From Aquatica leii (lineage: Eukaryota > Arthropoda > Insecta > Coleoptera > Lampyridae), in the NCBI GenBank assembly GCA_035610365.1, contig CM069432.1, positions 184,931,027 through 184,995,026 of the forward strand: 64,000 bases of DNA. Direction: 5' to 3'. The position numbers were made by a program, and so were the translations under genes. Position 1 is the first letter of the stretch; each line of letters starts with the position of its first letter. Under the pieces are notes generated by a model that saw only the letters and a list, made by a program, of their open reading frames with translations, was not told the DNA's origin and did no database searches. Below are positions 57,770-64,000 of this stretch, one piece after another.

Positions 57770-59725
57770 ATGGGCAAAAATAGCCAACAACAACACCTTA
57801 AATTGCTATCGAGTAAACTGCGTGATTATTCGAGTACATTGAACTTCTACAATGACTCATTAAAATTCGATCATAAAAATCCTACAGATGTAGACATTGA
57901 CACAATAAAACTATTTGTATCAAAGGCGTCTCAATTAGAAACTGATTATATTTCTTGTCACAATGAACTTGAATCATTTGAAGCAGATATTACAGAGTTT
58001 CCTTCAAAAATTCAAATCCGTAAAGACATTGCAAACTTCACTGTTACTGCTGAACGGATTATAAAAACGGCACAACCTACTGATAATGTGCGCTTAAAAT
58101 TAAACAGTTTCTCAGCGCAAAATTGTCTACCTAACTTGCAATTACCTACTTTTCATGGGAATATCGCGGATTATCTTTCCTTTATAGAAAGTTTTGACGC
58201 AATTATCAGTCGCACTAGCGTCGAACCAATTCAAAAGTTATTGTATTTGCGTTCTTGTTTAAAAGGCGAAGCAGCTTCCTCGGTTTCCACACTGCCAGTA
58301 ACAAGTAACAATTACATAATAGCCAGAAAATTGTTAGATGAACGTTATAATAAACCACGCTTAATTATACGTTCCCATATTCGAAACATATTTTCATTAG
58401 AGTCAATAAAAAAACCTTCGTCAAACTCTTTACAACTTCTAGTTGATAATTTAAACAGAAACGTGTTGTGTTTAAAAAATCTTAACGTGTCTGGCTCATA
58501 TTTAGCGGATGCTTTAGTGCATCACATTGTGGAGGAGAAGTTAGATGCCGATACCAAAGATAAATTAACTCAATATCAACCCACAAATTTGCTAACGATT
58601 GATCAACTTATAGAATTTCTACAAAATCGTGTATCATTTCTAACTGATGTTTCTACGGAACAATTTCCTTCCGCGAAACCTCATTTTTCTAAAACGAACA
58701 AATTTGGAAAAAGCCAAGTGTATATCTCCACAGAATCAAAATTTAAATGTCATTATTGCAAGTCGCATCACACTTTGTCTAGGTGTTCTAAATTCTTAGC
58801 GCTCTCTGTCGACGATCGCATTAAGAAAGTTAAAGAACTCAAGTTATGCAATAATTGCTTATCTCATTCATCTGAAAGTTCATGTACATCAAGGCACTCA
58901 TGTTTTCAATGCAAAAAATTGCATCACACTTTGTTACACATTTCGCAACAACAAGAACTGATTTCGAAAAGTGCTTCTACTAATCACACGACCGAACTAA
59001 ATCCAAACACTATGTCGTTTCAACCAAGTTTGCAACAACCTACAGTATTAACATGCACAAATTCGATTCAATCATCGGTTTTGCTGTCAACGGCATTAGT
59101 CACTGTTCGTGATAAGCAAGGAAGGGCACACGTAGTTCGTTGTTTGCTCGACAGTGCCGCAACAAACAATTTTATATCAACCAATTTAGCAGACGAACTT
59201 GGTTTAGAAAAAAATGACGTCAACATTTCATTGGTGGGAATAGGTAGTCAGTCGTCTTCTGTAACAAGTTTCTCTGATGTTTTAGTTCACTCCAGAATAA
59301 CCAATTTTCAAAAAACCTTACGCTGTCTAGTAATCGATAGAATTGCTTCTGATATTCCTAGTATTTCATTTAATATTGAGTATTTCAAAATTCCGCAAAA
59401 CATTCGGTTGGCAGATCCTAATTTTAATCAAGCATCCGAAGTCGATTTACTAATTGGCGCGGCACATTTCTACGATTTATTATGTGTTGGACAAATTCCT
59501 CTTGGTTATAAAAAACCCATACTTCAAAAGACAAAACTTGGATACATAGTTACCGGTGAAATTTATCCGCAATATCAACCTCAGTCTACGTCAAAATGCT
59601 TCTTCAGCACATCAACTATCAATTTTGATCTACAAAAATTTTGGGAAACTGAGAATATTCCTGAGCCAGCTCTTTGTTATCTGAGGAGGAACTATTTTGT
59701 GAGTCTCATTTTCAAAATACGCTAG
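57770..59725 (+). CDS. BEL/Pao gag and protease
   Basis: The ATG at 57770 begins MGKNSQQQHLKLLSSKL. Residues about 120-290 form the gag core typical of BEL/Pao (DUF1759-like): LPNLQLPTFHGNIADYLSF, LLYLRSCLKGEAASSV and YNKPRLIIRSHIRNIF. Cys/His motifs follow: CHYCKSHHTLSRC (about residue 325), then CNNCLSHSSESSC and CFQCKKLHHTLLH. The protease active site is CLLDSAATNNFIS (about residue 460), with DSA where many proteases have DSG. LLIGAAHFYDLLCVGQIPLG and KKPILQKTKLGYIVTGE lead towards RT. The last roughly 18 residues are aberrant because the frame changes near 59671-59676. The product would build the particle and cleave the polyprotein. Confidence 0.9.
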   Translation: MGKNSQQQHLKLLSSKLRDYSSTLNFYNDSLKFDHKNPTDVDIDTIKLFVSKASQLETDYISCHNELESFEADITEFPSKIQIRKDIANFTVTAERIIKTAQPTDNVRLKLNSFSAQNCLPNLQLPTFHGNIADYLSFIESFDAIISRTSVEPIQKLLYLRSCLKGEAASSVSTLPVTSNNYIIARKLLDERYNKPRLIIRSHIRNIFSLESIKKPSSNSLQLLVDNLNRNVLCLKNLNVSGSYLADALVHHIVEEKLDADTKDKLTQYQPTNLLTIDQLIEFLQNRVSFLTDVSTEQFPSAKPHFSKTNKFGKSQVYISTESKFKCHYCKSHHTLSRCSKFLALSVDDRIKKVKELKLCNNCLSHSSESSCTSRHSCFQCKKLHHTLLHISQQQELISKSASTNHTTELNPNTMSFQPSLQQPTVLTCTNSIQSSVLLSTALVTVRDKQGRAHVVRCLLDSAATNNFISTNLADELGLEKNDVNISLVGIGSQSSSVTSFSDVLVHSRITNFQKTLRCLVIDRIASDIPSISFNIEYFKIPQNIRLADPNFNQASEVDLLIGAAHFYDLLCVGQIPLGYKKPILQKTKLGYIVTGEIYPQYQPQSTSKCFFSTSTINFDLQKFWETENIPEPALCYLRRNYFVSLIFKIR

Positions 59726-62700
59726 AACGTTCAGTCGATGGAAGGTTGATAGTGTCCATACCGTTTAGTCCTCAAATTGAAAAACTGGGATCTTCCTATG
59801 ACATGGCACTTAAACGCTTCTTTTCTTTGGAAAGACGGTTAGATAAAAATCCATACATTAAAAATCTTTATCACGATTATATTGACGAGTACGAAAAACT
59901 CGGTCATCTGTCCACCATTTCATCAAGTGATGTAAAACCAATGCATTTTCTTCCTCATCATGAAGTTTTGAAACCTTCCTCTACTACTACGAAACTACGA
60001 GTCGTTTTTGACGGTAGTGCAAAGACTACTTCTGGATTATCTTTGAATGACTGCCAGTACGTTGGCCCCGTCATTCAAAGGGATTTATTCACAATTTTGA
60101 TAAATTTTCGCAAATACTCCATTGCCATTACAGCAGATTGTGCTAAAATGTATAGGCAAATTTGGATTGCACTAAATCAGCGTCGATATCAATGCATACT
60201 CTGGCGCAATAATTCTTCTGAAAGCGTAAGAATTCTGCAATTAAATACCGTTACGTATGGTTTAGCTAGTTCTTCCTACTTAGCAACAAAAGCTTTGCAG
60301 CATTTAGCAACTGAGAACCTAGCGTCTTTTCCTGAAGCTTCTACGCGCATTTTCTCAGATTTTTACGTAGATGATCTTATTACGGGGGCGGATTCACCAG
60401 AAAAGGCGATCGAGCTAATAAGTCAAATATCTGGAATCCTTAACCAAGCAGGTTTTCCTTTACGTAAGTTTTTATCTAATGATTTAAATGTTTTCCAACA
60501 TTCGGGATGCACAGGGGTTACGCTTGATTTCGAAAGTGAGAACTCTAAAGCATTGGGTATACAGTGGCTACCCTCATCAGACTCTTTTCAATTTCAAATC
60601 ATGATGCCTTCTACGTCTGCCAAGGCTTCTAAACGTCAGTTGCTGTCATCACTGTCTAAGTTGTTTGACCCTCTCGGTCTCATTTCTCCTTTAATCCTAC
60701 CTGGAAAATTACTAATTCAGGAAATTTGGCAATTGAAGTTGTCTTGGGATGAGACTTTGCCTTTCTCTTTACTGGGAAAATGGTCGCTCTTTACATCCAA
60801 CCTTCAGAAAATTCCTATTTTAAGGTTTCCTTGCTATGTTCTATTTAACACTGCTGACTATCTAGAATTACACGGTTTTGGAGATGCAAGTATCTCTGCA
60901 TACGGTGCATGCTTATACGTACGGTCAGTATTTAAAGATCATGTCAAGGTCCATCTGTTGTGTGCGAAGAGTCGCGTGGCACCGCTGAAGGTTACAACTC
61001 TTCCTAGGCTGGAATTGGCCGCAGCAGTTCTACTGGCTGAACTCACTCAAAAGATACTCACTATTTTTCCGACTGCGTTTCGACGGCACTGTTTTTGGAC
61101 AGACTCTCAGATCGTCTTAAGTTGGATAAATACACCTGCAAACCATTTCAAAACGTTTGTTGCAAACCGTGTAGCATTGATTCAGGAATTAACACATTCC
61201 AAAGACTGGTACCATTGCGCCAGTCTTGATAATCCCGCTGATCTGATCTCACGAGGTTGTTCCATCGAACGCTTATTATCAAATAATTTTTGGCATCAAG
61301 GCCCGGCGTTTTTAAAGTCCACTTCCTTTCAACCACAAGAGACCACTCCTTGTAAAACAGACAAGGACGAATTTAAGCCTACTCAAATAAGCTTAGTCAC
61401 TCAAAATGATTTCAATTTCATAAATCAACTCATCGATAAGTATTCGTCCTTCACTAAACTTCAACGTGTTCAAGCTTATGTTTTACGATTCGTTCACAAC
61501 CTTCGTTCGTTACCTTCAGTTAGAAACACAGGAAGTTTAACAAGACAAGAGCTTGCAAACTCTCTCAATTCATTAATTATAACTGTTCAAAAATGTAGTT
61601 TTACAAACGAGATAGCCGCATTATCAGTAGGTAATAAACGCATAAAATCTTCACTGCTAAAGGGTCTCAATCTTTTTTTGGATGAGTGCAATGTACTACG
61701 CGTAGGAGGCAGGATCCGGCACTCCCATTTAGTTTACGATAAAGTTCATCCTATACTTTTACCTAAACGTCATGTTCTGACCAACTTAATTGTCACATAT
61801 TTTCATATAAAGAATTTGCATTGCGGGTCAAATCATCTTCTTTCTTTAGTACGTGAACGTTTTTGGCTTATATCTGGTCGGATTATTTGCAAAAATGTAG
61901 TGCGCAATTGTATCGCATGTTTTCGTGTTAAGCCAACACTCTGTAATCAGTTTATGGGAGATTTGCCGTCCTTCCGGTTTTCATTCAACAGGCCTTGCTT
62001 CTGGGTTACGGGAGTTGATTTTGCGGGACCGATGCTCATGAAGGATAGAAATACGAGAAACTCAAAGCTCATAAAAGTATACATAGCTCTGTTTATTTGT
62101 ATGACTACGAAGGCTCTTCATCTAGAGCTAGTCACTAGCTTGTCATCAGATTCATTCATTGAAACTTTTAAACGTTTCATAGCGCGTCGTGGCACTCTTT
62201 CTTGTATGGTTAGTGATAATGGCAGAAACTTTATTGCTGCTGCTGATGAAATTCGTTTTGCATATGCTGCGTTTAAGTCGCTAAACGTTCAAACAAAAAT
62301 TAAGTATTTCTTGACACACTTCGGTGGTCTTTGGGAAGTAAACGTGAAGCAAGTTAAAGCGCATCTCACTAGAGTCCTACGCGATACAAAACTGACTTTT
62401 GAAAATTTATATACGGTTGTAACGCAGATAGAATCAGTCCTAAATTTGCGTCCTTTAACTCCTCTATCCTCGGACCCTAATGATTTTTCCCCGCTAACTC
62501 CGAACCATTTTCTTCTTGGAGGTACATCACTACCGATACCGACAGACGACTTGAACGCTGTCAAGGATTGCCGCCTGGATCATTTTCAAAGAAGGCAGAA
62601 ACTGGTTCAACATTTTTGGAACCGATGGAAAAAGGAAGTTCTTCCCGAGTTCCAACGCCGCATTAAATGGCAAGAAAATTCATCAGCACCGCAAATCCGA

Positions 62701-62886
62701 CAAAGGCAGCTTGTACTAATCAACGTACCTAACTCACCATCTTGTCAATGGCCCTTAGCCAGAGTTATCGAGATCCATCCTGGAAGCGACGGCAAAGTTC
62801 GTGTCGTTTCATTACGTCTCGCCAATGGAAACATGCTCAAGCGTCCAACGTCGAAAATAGGCGTCCTCCCAGGACAAGATAATTAG
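59674..62886 (+). CDS. BEL/Pao RT, RNase H and integrase
   Basis: The frame lies -1 relative to gag-protease. It opens within LSEEELFCESHFQ, which continues the usual polyprotein, and has no natural ATG. RT: LRVVFDGSAKT, SIAITADCAKMYRQI, TYGLASSSYLATKAL and the catalytic FYVDDLITGA (about residue 229). RNase H: HGFGDASISAYGACLY, TTLPRLELAAAVLLAE, FWTDSQIVLSWI and NPADLISRG. Integrase: zinc-binding His and Cys (YFHIKNLHCG, CIACF), then catalytic Asp in VTGVDFAGPM (about 782), Asp in VSDNGRNF (about 848) and Glu in HFGGLWEVNVK (about 888). The usual proline-containing segment just before HFGG is shortened. The C-terminus (PNHFLLGG, WPLARVIEIHPGSDGKVRVV) is complete to TAG at 62886. It could still be functional if the frame break were bypassed or is an artefact. 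Confidence 0.92.
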   Translation: MLSEEELFCESHFQNTLERSVDGRLIVSIPFSPQIEKLGSSYDMALKRFFSLERRLDKNPYIKNLYHDYIDEYEKLGHLSTISSSDVKPMHFLPHHEVLKPSSTTTKLRVVFDGSAKTTSGLSLNDCQYVGPVIQRDLFTILINFRKYSIAITADCAKMYRQIWIALNQRRYQCILWRNNSSESVRILQLNTVTYGLASSSYLATKALQHLATENLASFPEASTRIFSDFYVDDLITGADSPEKAIELISQISGILNQAGFPLRKFLSNDLNVFQHSGCTGVTLDFESENSKALGIQWLPSSDSFQFQIMMPSTSAKASKRQLLSSLSKLFDPLGLISPLILPGKLLIQEIWQLKLSWDETLPFSLLGKWSLFTSNLQKIPILRFPCYVLFNTADYLELHGFGDASISAYGACLYVRSVFKDHVKVHLLCAKSRVAPLKVTTLPRLELAAAVLLAELTQKILTIFPTAFRRHCFWTDSQIVLSWINTPANHFKTFVANRVALIQELTHSKDWYHCASLDNPADLISRGCSIERLLSNNFWHQGPAFLKSTSFQPQETTPCKTDKDEFKPTQISLVTQNDFNFINQLIDKYSSFTKLQRVQAYVLRFVHNLRSLPSVRNTGSLTRQELANSLNSLIITVQKCSFTNEIAALSVGNKRIKSSLLKGLNLFLDECNVLRVGGRIRHSHLVYDKVHPILLPKRHVLTNLIVTYFHIKNLHCGSNHLLSLVRERFWLISGRIICKNVVRNCIACFRVKPTLCNQFMGDLPSFRFSFNRPCFWVTGVDFAGPMLMKDRNTRNSKLIKVYIALFICMTTKALHLELVTSLSSDSFIETFKRFIARRGTLSCMVSDNGRNFIAAADEIRFAYAAFKSLNVQTKIKYFLTHFGGLWEVNVKQVKAHLTRVLRDTKLTFENLYTVVTQIESVLNLRPLTPLSSDPNDFSPLTPNHFLLGGTSLPIPTDDLNAVKDCRLDHFQRRQKLVQHFWNRWKKEVLPEFQRRIKWQENSSAPQIRQRQLVLINVPNSPSCQWPLARVIEIHPGSDGKVRVVSLRLANGNMLKRPTSKIGVLPGQDN

Positions 62887-62989
62887 ATTGTTTCATTAGT
62901 ATTTAGTAACCCTTCAATGGTTTTCTACTCATACCTAGTATTAATTTTAAATATGTATTTATCTTCATTTAATTTGAAATATGTCATTT

Positions 62990-63003
62990 CAAGGCGGCCG
63001 GGA
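62990..63003 (+). other. Purine-rich tract before the 3' LTR of the BEL/Pao element
   Basis: AAGGCGGCCGGGA lies immediately before TGTAAC at 63004. It is the expected place of the plus-strand primer, though it contains a few pyrimidines. Confidence 0.5.
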
Positions 63004-63272
63004 TGTAACTTATTATTTGATTGTTATTCATTTGTGCCGGTTAGTTTAAGGAAGAGTGGGGTAAAAATGCACAATTTGTAGAAAGAAGGGATTCCGCAAG
63101 CATTTGAGTTGAGGGCAGTTCGCTTTTGGCAATTGTCGCCGCATGATCAAAATAAATATATGTTAAAGTACGAGTTTTATTTAATTTTCAACAATTTAAG
63201 ATTAAGCTCGTCCAAGTCACCAGAACCAGCTACTATCGAAGGATTCGTTTCTATAACGAATACATCATTACA
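63004..63272 (+). repeat. 3' LTR of the BEL/Pao element
   Basis: It matches the 5' LTR at every base I compared and is followed by the second CTCAC target duplicate. An AATAAATAT stretch near 63150 could serve as polyadenylation signal. Confidence 0.93.
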
Positions 63273-63277
63273 CTCAC

Positions 63278-64000
63278 CATACTCAAGTATGGTGATCTCT
63301 TTTATTATTAAAAAATACAAAGTCAATTAAATTAAGACAAAGTTTTCATTTTTATGACAGTTAATTATCAGAAAGAAAATTTAATGTTTAGTTTTTAAAT
63401 TATCAAAGAAAAAAAATTAAATGTATTGTTTGAATTTTTTTAACTCAAAAACGGATAAAACAAAAAGTTTTCAACTAAAATATTAATAAGGTACTTTTTA
63501 CAAATATTATGAATCTCTTTTATAGTCCCGATTGTAAATGTGAAAATTGCCGAATAGGGTTTCCTTCTTGGTTTTAACAATAGTACAATATATATATAGT
63601 ATGCATCAATTTTTTTTTCTTTATTAGAAAATGGCATTTTCTTAAAGAAAACTGACTTAACTTTTTAAAAAATCTAATTTAATAAAACAGCCAAACATTT
63701 GTTGGTTAAATCAAAACGAAAGTTTTGTTTCCTAGACAATATTTGCAAAACTTGTTTATTTTTAAATTTGGTGTCAAATAAAGATATATTTTTGAAAACA
63801 AAAAAGCAAACTCTATTTAAAAATTGAAAAATCTCAAAAAGCAACTATAAGAAAAACATTTTAACAAGATCATCAATTAAATTAATTTAGAAAAAATAAA
63901 AACAAAATTCACAAAATTTAATTTTGTTGCAAAAATTCGAAAAATTAAAAATGAAACAACCAATTTTTTTTAAGTAATTCATCAGCACAAAGGTTTGTTT
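63278..64000. other. AT-rich right flank, no gene seen
   Basis: Poly-A and poly-T runs and frequent stops occur in all frames. The short minus-strand frame at 63440-63637 is low in complexity. Confidence 0.35.

Larger units (their letters stand above)
57038..63277 (+). mobile_element. Young, near-complete BEL/Pao retrotransposon
   Basis: Two LTRs flank gag-pol, and a 5-bp target-site duplication CTCAC lies at both ends (57038-57042 and 63273-63277), as is usual for BEL/Pao. The LTRs are identical by eye over 269 bases, so insertion is very recent. The polyprotein runs gag, protease, RT, RNase H, integrase and a C-terminal domain, with one apparent 1-base frame break at about 59671-59676. It is inserted in AT-rich spacer DNA. 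Confidence 0.92.

Noticed and set aside
62289-62564. Minus-strand open frame of 91 codons
   Set aside because: It is antisense to BEL/Pao integrase.

Overview
This window looks like non-coding, transposon-rich DNA from an arthropod, most likely an insect and possibly a beetle (order tentative). Three things point that way: strongly AT-rich sequence, short GT-AG introns, and a dense set of eukaryotic mobile-element relics typical of insects (BEL/Pao and Gypsy LTR retrotransposons, Jockey-like non-LTR fragments, mariner/Tc1-like, Transib/RAG1-like and Crypton-like DNA-element proteins). I saw no rRNA, no complete tRNA, no CRISPR array and no operon structure. I found no intact host gene that I can name.

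Layout. 0.8-3.2 kb: a four-exon gene of a widespread insect family that resembles Crypton-type tyrosine recombinases. Its introns and splice sites survive but its frame is broken. 3.5-4.65 kb: two small inverted-repeat (MITE-like) elements around a TA microsatellite. 6.9-7.7 kb: a decayed BEL/Pao polyprotein fragment. 13.36-13.68 kb: an old LTR relic. 14.4-16.2 kb (minus): a decayed Transib/RAG1-like transposase. 18.1-18.8 kb: two small ORFs that stand out from their surroundings. 20.1-20.6 kb (minus): a Jockey-like reverse transcriptase relic, followed by a degenerate tandem repeat and a mariner-like transposase fragment. 25.0-25.3 kb: a GC-richer block beside an AAT microsatellite, perhaps a SINE or LINE tail.

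34.5-36.7 kb: an internally deleted Gypsy element (5' LTR, gag, protease, start of RT, and only the last bases of the 3' LTR). 42.4-44.0 kb: a non-LTR 3' end (RNase H and C-terminal Cys/His region) split by about 1.1 kb of other sequence. 44.16-51.24 kb: a larger Gypsy element with a tRNA-Lys(CTT)-type primer site, gag, PR, RT, RNase H and a gutted integrase. It has an unusually long 3' LTR (about 1.9 kb) and a truncated 5' LTR. 54.66-55.33 kb (minus): a second mariner/Tc1-like relic, then a 110-bp tandem repeat and a Penelope-like motif. 57.04-63.27 kb: a near-intact, very young BEL/Pao element with identical 269-bp LTRs, a 5-bp target-site duplication and one apparent single-base frameshift between protease and RT.

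The rest (about two thirds of the window) is AT-rich DNA in which I could not support genes. The region reads as a heterochromatin-like graveyard of elements of very different ages, with one recent arrival on the right. Family assignments are from protein motifs recognised by eye; no database search was run.
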